Assembly (NCBI RefSeq): GCF_009761395.1
Contig: NZ_LEKN01000023.1
Coordinates: forward strand, 1 to 64,000
Direction: 5' to 3'
Source: Ursidibacter maritimus
Lineage (GTDB): Bacteria > Pseudomonadota > Gammaproteobacteria > Enterobacterales > Pasteurellaceae
DNA length: 64,000 nucleotides
The notes under the pieces were generated by a model that saw only the letters and a program-made list of their open reading frames with translations, did not search any database and was not told the DNA's origin. Shown here piece after piece: positions 10,387-20,229 of the stretch (position 1 is the first letter of the stretch; every line of letters begins with the position of its first letter). The position numbers and the translations under genes are program-made.

Positions 10387-11772
10387 TTAATTCTCATTTA
10401 ACATTTCTAATAATTCATCGAACTGCCCTACTGATCGTAAATCTAACCACATTTTTTGCTGTGATATACGAGTGATCATTGGATTTGGATAATTTTTAAA
10501 TTGTTGTTCTAATTCTAATAAATCACGCTGATTTGCACTTGAAATGGTTACTGCAATAGATGGGATTTGTTCCGTTGGTAAAGCTCCACTGCCTATTTGA
10601 GCGAGAGAAGGCTCAATTTGCAAAATATAACGAGAATCTAACTGCTTATATAAACTGGCTTTTAATTGCTCAGCCTTTTGGTTAAGCTCATCTAATTTTT
10701 GTGTAAGTAACTGCAAAGTGGGCAATGAATGAGTGAGCTGCTCGGGGAATAGATATTGGCGTAAAGTTGCTTCTAACCCAGATAAAATAACTTTATCACA
10801 GCGTAAAACTCGTTTTAATGGGTGTTGTTGCAGTTGAGAAATGAGAGATTTTTTTCCAACGATAATGCCAGCTTGTGGCCCACCAAGTAGTTTATCTCCT
10901 GAGAAAGAGATAAGATCGACACCAGACAACACCTTATCTTGCACCATTGGTTCTGCTGGTAAATTTAGTGCTTGCATATTAACAAGAGATCCACTACCTA
11001 AATCACTCATAACAGGTAAATTAAACTCTTTTCCTAATGCTACTAACTCTTCTTCGCTGACATTTGCCGTAAACCCTTGAATTTGATAATTGCTAGTATG
11101 CACTTTCATTAGAAAAGCTGTATTCTCAGTAATAGCATTACGATAATCTTTTAGATGCGTTCTATTAGTTGTGCCAACTTCGACTAATTTACAACCTGCT
11201 TGCTGCATAATATCTGGAATACGAAATGAACCTCCAATTTCAATCAATTCACCGCGAGAGATAATCACCTCTTTACCTTGGGCAAAAGTAGCTAATATCA
11301 GTAATACGGCTGCCGCATTATTATTAACAATGCAAGCGGCTTCTGCACCTGTAATTTCGGAAAGTAATTGAGAAATATAATGATCTCTGTGACTTCTTTT
11401 TCCAGCTTCAATATCAAATTCTAACGCAACATTATGTTTCATCGCTTGAGTGGCTGCTTGTATTGCATTTTCAGACCACAACCCACGCCCTAAATTGGTA
11501 TGTAAAACAGTTCCTGTTAAATTAAAAACTTGTTTTATAGCAACATTTTTTTTCTTAGATAACAGTTCTTCCACTCGGTTTAATAAAAATTCATTAGATT
11601 GGCAAATATCAGGTAAGGCGTGAGTTTGATGAATTTCTTGACGAATTTGAGCAAGCAAACTACGAATCTGTTCAACTACTGCTTGATGCCCAAATTGTAA
11701 AATAAGCTGTTGACCTTGAACTGTTTTTAATAATTTATCTAGTGCAGGAATAGAGCGGAATAAATGTTGCAT
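10387..11772 (-). CDS. selA: L-seryl-tRNA(Sec) selenium transferase SelA
   Basis: A PLP enzyme that converts Ser-tRNA(Sec) to Sec-tRNA(Sec) with selenophosphate. It has 461 residues (E. coli 463). [14 protein letters not shown] near residue 84 and [14 protein letters not shown] with the PLP lysine at about 294 are the family signatures. The gene is divergent from selC, whose tRNA is its substrate. Unlike E. coli, selA and selB are not adjacent here; about 3.3 kb with argS, yecM and two lipoprotein genes separates them. Confidence 0.96.
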   Translation of the reverse strand: MQHLFRSIPALDKLLKTVQGQQLILQFGHQAVVEQIRSLLAQIRQEIHQTHALPDICQSNEFLLNRVEELLSKKKNVAIKQVFNLTGTVLHTNLGRGLWSENAIQAATQAMKHNVALEFDIEAGKRSHRDHYISQLLSEITGAEAACIVNNNAAAVLLILATFAQGKEVIISRGELIEIGGSFRIPDIMQQAGCKLVEVGTTNRTHLKDYRNAITENTAFLMKVHTSNYQIQGFTANVSEEELVALGKEFNLPVMSDLGSGSLVNMQALNLPAEPMVQDKVLSGVDLISFSGDKLLGGPQAGIIVGKKSLISQLQQHPLKRVLRCDKVILSGLEATLRQYLFPEQLTHSLPTLQLLTQKLDELNQKAEQLKASLYKQLDSRYILQIEPSLAQIGSGALPTEQIPSIAVTISSANQRDLLELEQQFKNYPNPMITRISQQKMWLDLRSVGQFDELLEMLNEN

Positions 11773-11837
11773 AAAGAAAACCTATTGAGATATTTTGCAC
11801 AATTTTAATAAATTCAGTAAAATGGCGCTACTTTTTC

Positions 11838-11932
11838 GGAAGTGAGTCGTCTCCGGTGAGGCGGTAGGACTTCAAATCCTATTGAGGATGCCAGCGTTCT
11901 CGGGTGGGTTCAACTCCCATTCACTTCCGCCA
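11838..11932 (+). tRNA. selC: tRNA-Sec (anticodon TCA)
   Basis: A 95-nt tRNA that begins GGAAGTGAG and ends CTCCCATTCACTTCCG plus encoded CCA. The anticodon loop CTTCAAA carries TCA, which reads UGA. The long acceptor stem (8 bp) and large variable arm (GAGGATGCCAGCGTTCTC) are diagnostic of tRNA-Sec and match E. coli selC in length. It is the substrate of SelA and SelB, both encoded nearby. The downstream flank has an unusual repeat cluster. Confidence 0.97.
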
Positions 11933-12055
11933 ATCCATATAATCCGCCATAATTTAACGTAAATCAACCCATAAAAATCCCTTATAAATCAAGCCTTTCA
12001 TTCTGTTTATTGTATTCTAAAGTAAGCCGTTGTAAACTCACATCAACTATAAAAT

Positions 12056-12178
12056 AGTAACAAAAATAGTAACAAACTTATCCTTTGTTACTATTTTTTA
12101 TAAGCCTTATATAGCAATGTTTAAAGGCTTATATGCTTTTTCAAAATCTTGTTACTTTTTGCCTTTTTCTTTGTTACT
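12056..12178. repeat. Cluster of AGTAACAA / TTGTTACT iterons with a 15-bp inverted repeat
   Basis: The 8-mer AGTAACAA occurs at 12056-12063 and 12068-12075. Its complement occurs at 12085-12092, 12149-12156 and 12171-12178. AAAAATAGTAACAAA (12062-12076) and TTTGTTACTATTTTT (12084-12098) form a perfect hairpin with a 7-base loop. A second dyad with ATAAGCCT follows. The 11933-12246 interval otherwise holds no gene. Repeats of this kind beside a tRNA 3' end are typical of integrase arm sites, so this may be a remnant of an element once inserted at selC. The hairpin alone could act as a terminator for selC or dapF. Confidence 0.6.
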
Positions 12179-12246
12179 AATTGCTATGAGTAAGTTAAAA
12201 GATATTCAAATCAGCCACTAATTATTCATTCCTTTCTAGATTATTT

Positions 12247-13071
12247 CTACAGCTTTATAAATCCATCATAGATGTGCACTGCATCGCCAGTCATATAAAG
12301 CGGTGTACCTTCACCATTCCATTCAATATTAAGTGAACCACCTGGTAAATCGACTTGTACTTGATTATCTAATAATCCTTGCATAATACCAACAGCAACA
12401 GCCCCACAAGCACCGCTACCACAAGCTTGAGTTTCACCTGCTCCACGTTCAAAAACACGCAGTTTAATGTGATTGCGGTTAATGACTTGCATAAAACCAA
12501 TGTTGGCACGTTCTGGAAAACGTTCGTGACTTTCAAGTAGCGGACCTAATTCATTTACGTTAGCCTTTTCAATATTTTCAACTTGTAGTACGCAGTGTGG
12601 ATTACCCATTGAAACCACACCACACAATACCGTTTGAATAGCGGTTCGAAGAATGTAATTTTTTTCAAATTTGTTGGCTGTAAACGGAATTTGAGCAGGC
12701 TCCCAGATTGGTTCACCCATATTGACTGTAATTTTTCCATCTTCTTTTAAGCTTAATACCATTTTTCCTTTGGCGGTACTTACGCCAATATCGGATTTAT
12801 TAGTTAGCCCTTTTAATGTAACAAAACGAGCAAAACATCTCGCACCATTACCACATTGAGAGACTTCACTTCCATCAGCATTGAAAATACGATAGTGAAA
12901 ATCCAAATCAGGATCATAAGGTGGTTCAACCAGTAAGAGTTGATCAAAGCCCACACCACGATGGCGATCAGCTAATTTACGGATAATTTCTTCCGTTAAA
13001 TAAACGTTCTGAGTAACACCATCAATAACCATAAAGTCATTACCTAAACCGTGCATTTTAGAAAATTGCAT
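12247..13071 (-). CDS. dapF: Diaminopimelate epimerase
   Basis: A 274-residue racemase that turns LL- into meso-diaminopimelate for lysine and peptidoglycan synthesis. The two catalytic cysteines are visible in CGNGARCF (Cys73) and [11 protein letters not shown] (about Cys217). Length equals the E. coli enzyme. It is transcribed away from the dcu-type transporter and sits alone; the lysA and cyaY neighbours seen in enterics are absent. Confidence 0.97.
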   Translation of the reverse strand: MQFSKMHGLGNDFMVIDGVTQNVYLTEEIIRKLADRHRGVGFDQLLLVEPPYDPDLDFHYRIFNADGSEVSQCGNGARCFARFVTLKGLTNKSDIGVSTAKGKMVLSLKEDGKITVNMGEPIWEPAQIPFTANKFEKNYILRTAIQTVLCGVVSMGNPHCVLQVENIEKANVNELGPLLESHERFPERANIGFMQVINRNHIKLRVFERGAGETQACGSGACGAVAVGIMQGLLDNQVQVDLPGGSLNIEWNGEGTPLYMTGDAVHIYDGFIKL

Positions 13072-13234
13072 ACATTTTCCTATGATTAGAAATTTTTATT
13101 GATCTTAGTTATAGCGATTATATTTATTTATTGATATATTGCTCGCCTTTCTGTTTAGGTTAGGAAAGGACGAATTATCGCTAGCATTTTTCGTCAGTAT
13201 GAAGTTTTTTTTTGAAAATTACAATGGAGCAATT

Positions 13235-14557
13235 ATGTCCGCAATGTTTCTTCTTCAATTTGCCGTTGTATTACTTTGTATTTTGATTGGTGCACGAATC
13301 GGCGGCATCGGTCTAGGAGTAATGGGCGGTGTTGGCTTAGCTATTTTATCTTTCGGATTTGGGTTAAAACCAGCAGGTTTACCTATTGATGTGATGTTGA
13401 TGATTATGGCGGTAGTTTCTGCTGCAGCTGCAATGCAAGCAGCTGGTGGTTTAGATTATATGATCAAAATCGCAACCAATATTTTACGTCGTAATCCTAA
13501 ATATATTACATTTATCGCCCCAGCAGTAACTTGGACATTTACGGTTCTTGCTGGCACAGGGCATGTTGCTTATTCTGTATTACCTGTTATTGCAGAAGTA
13601 AGCCGCCATAATGGTATTCGCCCAGAACGTCCGCTTTCAATGGCGGTAATCGCTTCTCAATTTGCAATTGTGGCAAGTCCGATTGCTGCAGCTGTCGTTG
13701 CTGTGGTTGCATATTTGGAGCCACAAGGCATTACATTAGGTAGCGTATTAGGAGTAACAATTCCTGCTACTATTTTAGGTTTATTCTGTGCTTGTTTAAT
13801 CGTTAATAAATTGGGTAAAGAGTTAAAAGATGATCCACATTATCAACGTTTATTACAAGATCCTGAGTATGTAAAATTAAACCATGCAGTTACTAACCCA
13901 GAAACTATCGAGATCAAATCAACAGCAAAAACATCAGTAGGTTTATTCTTATTCGGTGCATTACTTGTTGTTGTAATGGGTGCTATGCCATCACTTCGTC
14001 CAGTATTTGATGGTAAACCGATGGGAATGGCACATACGATTGAAATCGTCATGTTATCAGTTTCAGCATTAATTATTTTAACTTGCAAACCAAACGGAAA
14101 TGAAATTACTCAAGGTTCTGTATTTCACGCAGGTATGCGTGCTGTGATTGCCATCTTTGGTATTGCTTGGTTAGGTGATACTTTAATGCAAGGTCATATG
14201 ACAGAAGTGAAAGGAATGGTTCAAGGTTTAGTTGAAGCTGCTCCTTGGGCGTTTGCCTTTGCACTCTTTGTTCTTTCTGTATTGGTAAATAGCCAGGGTG
14301 CAACAGTGGCGACATTATTCCCAATCGCTGTGGCATTAGGTATTCCAGCTCCTATTTTAATTGGGGTATTTGTTGCCGTAAATGGTTACTTCTTTATTCC
14401 AAACTATGGACCAATCATCGCATCTATTGACTTTGATAGCACAGGTACAACGAAAATTGGGAAATATATTTTCAACCACAGCTTTATGCTACCAGGCTTA
14501 TTAAGTATGGTATTCTGCTTAGGTTTCGGTTTATTATTCTCAAGTATCTTACTGTAA
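13235..14557 (+). CDS. dcuB: Anaerobic C4-dicarboxylate transporter, Dcu family
   Basis: A polytopic inner-membrane carrier that exchanges fumarate, malate or aspartate for succinate during anaerobic growth. Family landmarks are [10 protein letters not shown]-type sequence near residue 79, [21 protein letters not shown], and the C-terminal [24 protein letters not shown] placed the start at ATG 13235, preceded by GGAG at 13226-13229. This gives 440 residues (Dcu proteins 433-446) and discards a 32-residue upstream extension. It resembles both DcuA and DcuB of E. coli, so the symbol is the usual Pasteurellaceae name rather than a proven subtype. Confidence 0.9.
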   Translation: MSAMFLLQFAVVLLCILIGARIGGIGLGVMGGVGLAILSFGFGLKPAGLPIDVMLMIMAVVSAAAAMQAAGGLDYMIKIATNILRRNPKYITFIAPAVTWTFTVLAGTGHVAYSVLPVIAEVSRHNGIRPERPLSMAVIASQFAIVASPIAAAVVAVVAYLEPQGITLGSVLGVTIPATILGLFCACLIVNKLGKELKDDPHYQRLLQDPEYVKLNHAVTNPETIEIKSTAKTSVGLFLFGALLVVVMGAMPSLRPVFDGKPMGMAHTIEIVMLSVSALIILTCKPNGNEITQGSVFHAGMRAVIAIFGIAWLGDTLMQGHMTEVKGMVQGLVEAAPWAFAFALFVLSVLVNSQGATVATLFPIAVALGIPAPILIGVFVAVNGYFFIPNYGPIIASIDFDSTGTTKIGKYIFNHSFMLPGLLSMVFCLGFGLLFSSILL

Positions 14558-14589
14558 CGAAAACATAGTTATATTAGCTAAATAAATCT

Positions 14590-14633
14590 AAGCGGTTAGA
14601 TTATTGCAAATTTTTGCAAAGATCTAACCGCTT
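14590..14633. terminator. Terminator built from an inverted uptake-signal pair
   Basis: AAGCGGTTAGAT (14590-14601) pairs with ATCTAACCGCTT (14622-14633). The arms carry the core of the Apl-type uptake sequence in opposite orientation, a common design of terminators in this family. It follows the Dcu transporter gene. Confidence 0.75.
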
Positions 14634-14742
14634 GCTTATTTATGCCAAGTTCTCATTTGGCAATTATCTGATAAAAAGGTAATATCTATAAACTTTTTAG
14701 CAGTTTGATAATCAAACTGTTTTTTAATAGATTGAGAAAGTA

Positions 14743-15687
14743 ATGAACCAACAACCAGATCAAGAACTACCCGATGACGATATTGAAGTGATTGAGCCAG
14801 AAGAAGTGGAATTGATTGATGACGGTGATGAAACAGATCACAAAGCTCTATCAAATACAATGCTTGTTCCACAAGGGAATTTAGATAGCTATATTCGTAT
14901 GGCAAATCAATATCCGATGCTTACAGCCGATCAAGAAAAAGAGCTCGCAGAACGTTTCTACTATGATGAAGATTTAGAAGCGGCAAAACAGTTAATCCTT
15001 TCTCATTTAAGGTTTGTTGTACATATTGCTCGTGGCTATATGGGATATGGTTTGCCTTTAGCCGATTTAATTCAAGAAGGGAATATCGGTTTAATGAAAG
15101 CAGTAAAACGTTTTAATCCTGAAGTTGGGGTACGTTTAGTTTCCTTTGCGGTGCATTGGGTAAAAGCCGAAATTCACGAATATGTGCTACGTAATTGGCG
15201 TATTGTAAAAGTCGCAACGACCAAAGCTCAGCGTAAGTTATTTTTTAATTTGCGAAAAAATAAGCAACGTTTAGCATGGTTTAATGAAGAAGAAATTCAA
15301 AAAGTAGCGGAAGAACTCGGCGTATCTCCTGATGATGTTAAAGAAATGGAGTCACGAATGACAGGGCAAGATATGGCATTTGATTTGCCTGTTGGTGAAG
15401 ATAGTGATGAAGCCTATGTTCCGTCAATGTATATCGAAGATGATAATTCTAATTTTGCAGATGACTTGGAAGATGAGCAACACAATGGGCAAGCAACAGC
15501 TCAATTAGCTTATGCTCTCGCACAATTAGATGAACGTAGCCAAGACATTATTAAAACTCGCTGGCTGGATGAAGAAAAAGCAACATTACACGAACTTGCT
15601 GCAAAATATAATATTTCCGCAGAACGAGTTCGCCAGCTTGAGAACCAAGCATTGAAGAAGATTAAAGATTCGATTACGTTGGAATAG
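14743..15687 (+). CDS. rpoH: RNA polymerase heat-shock sigma factor RpoH (sigma-32) with acidic N-terminal extension
   Basis: Sigma-32 directs RNA polymerase to heat-shock promoters. Regions 2 to 4 are intact: [36 protein letters not shown], the RpoH box QRKLFFNLR, and the region 4 helix-turn-helix [17 protein letters not shown]. The protein has 314 residues against 284 in E. coli. NLDSYI is at residue 46 instead of 15, so about 31 extra residues precede it, rich in Asp and Glu. The start at 14743 has a GAGAAAG-type ribosome site. The internal ATG at codon 40 (14860) has none that I can see, so the extension is probably translated. hslVU, a heat-shock operon, is downstream. Confidence 0.95.
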   Translation: MNQQPDQELPDDDIEVIEPEEVELIDDGDETDHKALSNTMLVPQGNLDSYIRMANQYPMLTADQEKELAERFYYDEDLEAAKQLILSHLRFVVHIARGYMGYGLPLADLIQEGNIGLMKAVKRFNPEVGVRLVSFAVHWVKAEIHEYVLRNWRIVKVATTKAQRKLFFNLRKNKQRLAWFNEEEIQKVAEELGVSPDDVKEMESRMTGQDMAFDLPVGEDSDEAYVPSMYIEDDNSNFADDLEDEQHNGQATAQLAYALAQLDERSQDIIKTRWLDEEKATLHELAAKYNISAERVRQLENQALKKIKDSITLE

Positions 15688-15819
15688 ATACTAATATGAA
15701 AGCGGTTCTATTACTTGCAAAATGGTGTGATTGCTAAATAATTGCTAAAAAGTGCGTTAAAGTGTAGAACATCAAACCTAATCTGACAGTCCCCGTTTAA
15801 AATTATAGTGTCTGTCAGA

Positions 15820-16005
15820 TTAATTTGAGCTTAAATTCTTTTCTGCCCAAATCCCTTTTCCATCAAGTAATGTTGCCATCGGTGTTCTGCCACAGCACAT
15901 TTTTCCTTGATGTGTTCGATGGTGATTATAATACATTAACCACTCATCTAAATCAGCTTGTAATGTTTGCTAAATCTGTATATATTTTCTTCCCAAATCT
16001 TGCCG
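15820..16005 (-). pseudogene. IS481-type transposase, C-terminal remnant
   Basis: The minus strand reads LQADLDEWLMYYNHHRTHQG and then KMCCGRTPMATLLDGKGIWA, ending at a stop at 15820-15822. This is the end of an rve-type (IS481/IS3-like) transposase, including the DEW...YN..R.H core. The frame meets a stop just upstream and the N-terminal two thirds are missing. The short dyad CTGACAG/CTGTCAG at 15783-15819 probably marks the element end. It abuts the integrase fragment upstream, so the two relics are joined. Confidence 0.75.
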
Positions 16006-16085
16006 TTTGATAGCGTGTATTCCCTTTCTTTTGGCTTGGCTTTCTCAATTTGAGTGTTATTAAGTGCCGTTGTTCCCCTTGCCAT
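15985..16085 (-). pseudogene. Tyrosine integrase, N-terminal fragment beside ssrA
   Basis: From an ATG at 16083-16085 the minus strand reads MARGTTALNNTQIEKAKPKE and then REYTLSNGK. This is the start of the arm-binding (DUF4102) domain of phage/island integrases, whose usual form is LTDTQIKNAKPKEKEYKLSDG. After about 31 codons the reading frame runs into the IS481-type relic. It lies about 185 bases downstream of the ssrA 3' end, the classic place for an integrase of an element that targets tmRNA. The gene is clearly dead. Confidence 0.7.
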
Positions 16086-16100
16086 AAGGCTTTACCCTCG

Positions 16101-16159
16101 TTTTAGTTATACGACTTTTAGTTATATGGTAAGCAGTATAACTAAACGTATAACTAAAA
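16101..16159. repeat. Four inverted TTTTAGTTATA iterons upstream of the integrase relic
   Basis: TTTTAGTTATA occurs at 16101-16111 and 16116-16126. The complementary GTATAACTAAA occurs at 16136-16146 and 16148-16158. The four copies form a pair of direct repeats facing each other. They lie just before the integrase start and may be arm-type integrase sites or an operator of the lost element. Confidence 0.6.
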
Positions 16160-16202
16160 TCATCAGTTTGTTTCGGTCTATTTCAGTTAAAATTAGGCAA
16201 TA

Positions 16203-16236
16203 AAAAAGCCTTGAAGTGTTGATTTTCAAGGCTTTA
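16203..16236 (-). terminator. ssrA terminator
   Basis: AAAGCCTTGA (16205-16214) pairs with TCAAGGCTTT (16226-16235). On the minus strand the stem is followed by a TTTTTTATT run. It lies 34 bases beyond the ssrA 3' end. Confidence 0.85.
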
Positions 16237-16269
16237 TCGGTCTGTTTTAGTCAGTATTGTTTATCAATT

Positions 16270-16636
16270 TGGTGGAGCTGGGGGGATTTGAACCCCCGTC
16301 CGAAATTACTCTACCTTCAGTACTACACGTTTAGTCTAGTCTTTAATTTCATTTATTCTCTGCGGACAGACACGCTAAGAATAAACTAGCTTGATTCAAT
16401 TTAGTGTTTCGATCTCCAAGCCGAAGCGTCCACACGGTCTCGTTTGGGTTTGACTCCGCTTTATCCCCGTCTTACGAGCGAAAGCTAGGGAGCGAAGGCT
16501 AAATGCAGGTTATTAAGCTGCTAAAGCGTATTGTTCGTCGTTTGCGACTATTATTTTGCGGTTTGTTTACGAGGCCTACCGCACCTCGACGTGCACCTTG
16601 GGCTTCGCTAATCCCGTCGAATCCAGAATCAGCCCC
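16270..16636 (-). ncRNA. ssrA: Transfer-messenger RNA (tmRNA)
   Basis: On the minus strand the RNA starts GGGGCTGATTCTGGATTCGA and ends CAGCTCCACCA, forming the tRNA-Ala-like domain; length is 367 nt. The tag reading frame (16545 to 16513) encodes ANDEQYALAA followed by TAA, preceded by the resume GCA codon. tmRNA rescues stalled ribosomes with SmpB and marks the stalled peptide for proteolysis. The 3' end is a common target for mobile elements, and integrase debris lies just downstream. Confidence 0.97.
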
Positions 16637-16718
16637 AAAAAGTCGTCAAATTCTAAAGGAAAGCGGGTTGATTTGCAAAGTTTTTTGCATAACCAACCGC
16701 TTTCTCTAGAAAGATGGA

Positions 16719-18041
16719 TTAAAGAATAAAGCGACTTAAATCTTCGTTTTCTACAACATCATTTAAGGCATTTTTCACATAACTTTCGTCAATAGTGATT
16801 TTCTCACCTGAGCGATCGCTTGCGTTAAATGAAATATCGTCCATTAAACGTTCTAATACAGTATGTAAGCGTCTTGCACCAATGTTTTCAGTCTTTTCAT
16901 TTACTCTAAATGCCGATTCAGCAATACAGCTAATGCCATCTTGGGTAAACTCAATATCCACACCCTCCGTTTTCATTAACTCACGATACTGTAAAGTTAA
17001 TGACGCATTTGGCTCAGTAAGAATACGCTCAAAATCTGCTTTATTAAGTGATTTGAGTTCAACACGAATAGGTAAACGACCTTGTAATTCAGGTAATAAA
17101 TCTGATGGACGTGCCACTTGGAATGCACCAGAACAGATGAAAAGAATATGGTCAGTTTTTACCATTCCGTGTTTAGTATTGACAGTCGAGCCTTCAATAA
17201 TTGGCAGTAAATCACGTTGAACACCTTCACGTGAAACGTCACCGCCACTATGTTCACTCTTTTTACAAATTTTGTCGATTTCATCAATAAAGACAATACC
17301 GTGCTGTTCAACCGCTTCAATCGCTTGCTGTTTTAGTTCATCTTGATTGACTAATTTTGCAGCTTCTTCATCAATTAAAATTTTAAACGCATCTTTAATT
17401 TTCATTTTGCGTTTTTTGGTTTTACTTGGCGACATTCCTTCAAATAGAGATTGCAGTTGTGAAGTCATTTCTTCCATTCCTGGTGGTGTCATAATTTCAA
17501 CACTAACAGGAGAAGAAATGTCAATTTCAATCTCTTTATCGTCAAGTTGTCCTTCACGCAATTTTTTGCGGAAAATTTGGCGTGTAGAGCTGTTATCCGC
17601 TTCTTGAACATTGCCCCATTGATCTTTCGCTGGAGGTAATAAAATATCTAAAACTCTATCTTCCGCAGCTTCTTCTGCACGAAAGCGGTTCTTTTCTACC
17701 GCTTGCTGACGAACCAATTTCACCGCAACATCGGTGAGATCGCGAATAATGGAATCGACTTCCTTACCAACATAACCCACTTCAGTAAATTTGGTTGCTT
17801 CAACTTTGATAAATGGCGCATTCGCTAATTTAGCTAAACGGCGTGCAATTTCAGTTTTACCGACACCTGTTGGTCCAATCATCAAAATATTTTTAGGTGT
17901 CACTTCTTGGCGAAGATCTTCTGGTAATTGCATTCTTCTCCAGCGATTACGTAATGCAATGGCAACGGCACGCTTTGCTTCGTGTTGCCCGATAATATGT
18001 GCATCGAGTTCAGATACGATTTCACGAGGGGTCATTGACAT
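16719..18041 (-). CDS. hslU: ATP-dependent protease ATPase subunit HslU (ClpY)
   Basis: The hexameric AAA+ unfoldase of the HslUV protease. It has 440 residues, with Walker A GPTGVGKT at 56-63, Walker [10 protein letters not shown] near the middle and the C-terminal EDLSRFIL tail that docks into HslV. I chose ATG 18041 ([15 protein letters not shown]) because it matches the E. coli N-terminus. A start 10 codons earlier at 18071 is open but unlikely. It follows hslV with a gap of about 40 bases and is probably translated from the same sigma-32-type transcript. Confidence 0.97.
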   Translation of the reverse strand: MSMTPREIVSELDAHIIGQHEAKRAVAIALRNRWRRMQLPEDLRQEVTPKNILMIGPTGVGKTEIARRLAKLANAPFIKVEATKFTEVGYVGKEVDSIIRDLTDVAVKLVRQQAVEKNRFRAEEAAEDRVLDILLPPAKDQWGNVQEADNSSTRQIFRKKLREGQLDDKEIEIDISSPVSVEIMTPPGMEEMTSQLQSLFEGMSPSKTKKRKMKIKDAFKILIDEEAAKLVNQDELKQQAIEAVEQHGIVFIDEIDKICKKSEHSGGDVSREGVQRDLLPIIEGSTVNTKHGMVKTDHILFICSGAFQVARPSDLLPELQGRLPIRVELKSLNKADFERILTEPNASLTLQYRELMKTEGVDIEFTQDGISCIAESAFRVNEKTENIGARRLHTVLERLMDDISFNASDRSGEKITIDESYVKNALNDVVENEDLSRFIL

Positions 18042-18083
18042 AATTATGTATTCCTTTTTCTCTTGATTCAAAGAGCACTTATT

Positions 18084-18605
18084 TTAAACTTCTTCGATAA
18101 TGTGATTATGATTGCTGTAAATATCAATATCGCCAGCCACTTTTAGAGCTTCAGCTACAATTTCTTTGGCTGAAAGAGTATTTTCTGTGCGTAGTAAGGC
18201 TAATGCGGCAGATTTTGCATAATTGCCGCCAGAGCCGATAGCTAGAACATCATATTCTGGCTCAATCACATCACCACTACCCGAAACAAGCAAAAACTCA
18301 CTCTCATTTGCGACAATCATCATCGCTTCTAAACGGCGTAAAGCTCGGTCAGAACGCCACTCTTTTGCTAATTCCACTGCAGATTTCACTAAATGACCTT
18401 GGTGTAATTCAAGTTTTTTCTCAAATAAATCACGCAAAATAAAAGCATCAGCTGTTGAACCTGCAAAGCCTGTTACGACTTTATCTTTATACATTCGGCG
18501 CACTTTTCGCACTGTACCTTTTTCAATGCAATTACCTAATGTAGCTTGTCCGTCACCGCCAATAGCCACTTTACCATTACGGCGAACGCATACGATTGTT
18601 GTCAT
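18084..18605 (-). CDS. hslV: ATP-dependent protease peptidase subunit HslV (ClpQ)
   Basis: The dodecameric threonine protease of the HslUV complex. The 173-residue protein begins [20 protein letters not shown]; removal of Met exposes the nucleophile Thr2. [11 protein letters not shown] near residue 125 is conserved in the family. First gene of the hslVU operon, as in E. coli. Confidence 0.97.
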   Translation of the reverse strand: MTTIVCVRRNGKVAIGGDGQATLGNCIEKGTVRKVRRMYKDKVVTGFAGSTADAFILRDLFEKKLELHQGHLVKSAVELAKEWRSDRALRRLEAMMIVANESEFLLVSGSGDVIEPEYDVLAIGSGGNYAKSAALALLRTENTLSAKEIVAEALKVAGDIDIYSNHNHIIEEV

Positions 18606-18701
18606 TTGAATTCCTTGATTTTATGAAAAACTGGGGTTGTATTTGAGGGTAAAAAGTGAAAATTCAAGGGAAGAAGGATATTTTCTAATAGATGCTTTCA
18701 G

Positions 18702-18758
18702 TAAGCGGTGAGATTTTCGCTATTTTTTGCAAATGACTGCCATAAACTCACCGCTTAA
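18702..18758. terminator. Hairpin of inverted uptake-signal cores
   Basis: TAAGCGGTGAG (18702-18712) pairs with CTCACCGCTTA (18748-18758). It follows the small membrane-protein gene on the minus strand and precedes hslV. Confidence 0.65.
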
Positions 18759-18765
18759 TAAGGGA

Positions 18766-18954
18766 TTATTTACCTAATTTTTCATTGATTTGTTTAGCGG
18801 TATTATATTGAGAAAGTGCGTAAACAGCCCAAATAGTCGCAGGTAACCAACCAATCAGTGTAATTTGTAGAATTAAGCATAAGATCCCAGAAAATGGGCG
18901 ACCAATAGTGAAAAAAGTCAACCAAGGTAGTAAAAATGCAATCAATAAACGCAT
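18766..18954 (-). CDS. Small YqaE/Pmp3-family membrane protein
   Basis: A 62-residue protein with two membrane segments (about 2-22 and 24-48). The pattern LLPWLTFFTIGRPFSG then LILQITLIGWLPATIWAVYAL fits the YqaE/Pmp3 (UPF0057) family, which affects membrane potential in yeast and is stress-induced in bacteria. A Lys-rich tail follows. The gene has a GAGGA ribosome site and sits between sfsA and hslV on the same strand, bounded by a hairpin. Function here is unknown. Confidence 0.75.
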   Translation of the reverse strand: MRLLIAFLLPWLTFFTIGRPFSGILCLILQITLIGWLPATIWAVYALSQYNTAKQINEKLGK

Positions 18955-19022
18955 AATATATCCTCCTAAAAAGTAAGCGTGCAGTGATTATACAGCTTGT
19001 TTTCTGTGTAATAAATAACCTT

Positions 19023-19736
19023 TTATGATAACAAAGCTTTTCTCAGCTCCAATGCAATGGGTCTTTGCTGCTCAATAATAATTTGAGCTTTATAACACAG
19101 CATTTTTACATTGTTATCTCCCGCTTGTTCAAATAATTGAGCATATTTAGGGTCGATTTGTCGTGCAACTTCAAAGGTATTTATGCCTGTATGCAAAATA
19201 GCGAAGAAAATCACCGCTTGTTGCCCTTGTTGAGCTATTTGAGTTAGCTCACGCAGATGTTTTTGTCCACGTTCAGTTTTCGCATCGGGGAACATACCGA
19301 TTCCATTATCAGTTAATAGCGTGGTTGATTTTACCTCGATATAACAATCAGGCATTCCGTCTTTTTTAAGTAAAAAATCAATTCGACTATTTTCTTCGCC
19401 ATATTTTTGCTCAGGGAAAATGTGTTGGTAATTAGCCAACTCATTTATCCACTTATTCTCAAGTGCTTCTGCAACAAGTTGATTGGCTCGTTGAGTATTC
19501 ACACAGATAAAATCACCTGTATGAGTTTCCGTTAGCTCCCAAGTATGCGCATATTTCCGTTTTGGATTATCCGATGTCGAAAACCATACTCGATCCCCTG
19601 GATTCGCACAGCCCGTCATTGCACCGGTATTCGGACAATGTAAGGTAATTTGCTCACCATTTGGGAGTTGTACATCAGCTAAAAATCGTTTGTAACGTCG
19701 GAGTAAAATACCACAAGAAAGTGGGGGAAATTTCAT
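19023..19736 (-). CDS. sfsA: SfsA sugar-fermentation-stimulation / DNA-binding protein
   Basis: A 237-residue protein matching E. coli SfsA (234) over its length, including [39 protein letters not shown], and the nuclease-like segment [20 protein letters not shown]. The DxE...K arrangement in that segment resembles PD-(D/E)XK nucleases. The biological role is unsettled; it was found as a multicopy effect on maltose metabolism. It starts 3 bases before the stop of the VOC gene upstream, so the two are translationally linked. Confidence 0.93.
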   Translation of the reverse strand: MKFPPLSCGILLRRYKRFLADVQLPNGEQITLHCPNTGAMTGCANPGDRVWFSTSDNPKRKYAHTWELTETHTGDFICVNTQRANQLVAEALENKWINELANYQHIFPEQKYGEENSRIDFLLKKDGMPDCYIEVKSTTLLTDNGIGMFPDAKTERGQKHLRELTQIAQQGQQAVIFFAILHTGINTFEVARQIDPKYAQLFEQAGDNNVKMLCYKAQIIIEQQRPIALELRKALLS

Positions 19737-19739
19737 TGG

Positions 19740-20129
19740 TTAAATCTCGTAAAATTCTAAAGGTAAGTCATCAGGATCTCGGAAAAAAGTAAAACGCTTA
19801 CCCGTTACTTCATCTATTCTTATTCCTTCGTGAATAATTGCATTTTTTTCTAAAAATCTAATCGCTTGCTCTAAATTTTCTACTTGGAAAGCAAGATGGC
19901 GTAATCCGCAATTTTCTGGTTGAGTGGCTCGTGGTGGGGCACTTGGAAAACTAAATAACTCAATTTGAGAACCATCGCAAAATGCGATATCCAATTTGTA
20001 GCTATCACGTTCTGCTCGGTGTGTTTCATTGATAATAGTTGCCCCTAAAATTTCGGTATAAAAGCGTTTAGAGCGTGTGTAATCGGAGGTAATAATAGCA
20101 ATATGATGAAAACCAATAATCGGGGACAT
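19740..20129 (-). CDS. VOC-family (glyoxalase-like) protein, YaeR type
   Basis: A 129-residue single-domain vicinal-oxygen-chelate protein. FHHIAIITSDYTRSKRFYTEILG opens it, QIELFSFPSAPPRATQPENC and LRHLAFQVENLEQAI follow, and KRFTFFRDPDDLPLEFYE closes it. This is nearly the E. coli YaeR pattern. His/Glu residues of the metal site are present. The reaction is unknown, although the fold includes glyoxalase I. It is upstream of sfsA and divergent from mutY. Confidence 0.88.
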   Translation of the reverse strand: MSPIIGFHHIAIITSDYTRSKRFYTEILGATIINETHRAERDSYKLDIAFCDGSQIELFSFPSAPPRATQPENCGLRHLAFQVENLEQAIRFLEKNAIIHEGIRIDEVTGKRFTFFRDPDDLPLEFYEI

Positions 20130-20229
20130 TTTTTATCCTTATCTTTCGCAAAGTTTTGCAAAATATCTGTTAAATCTGACCGCTTGCGGTAGTATGTAGA
20201 ACCAATATCTAATCTAATAATACGATCAA

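Noticed and set aside
11838-12246. Intact genomic island at selC
   Set aside because: Only about 310 bases separate selC from dapF; no integrase and no duplicated tRNA end were found, so at most a scar remains.
12555-12740. Short minus-strand frame inside dapF
   Set aside because: Shadow of dapF in another frame with no independent start signal.
16503-16709. 68-codon open frame on the plus strand
   Set aside because: It is antisense to the 5' half of ssrA; the RNA gene explains the sequence.
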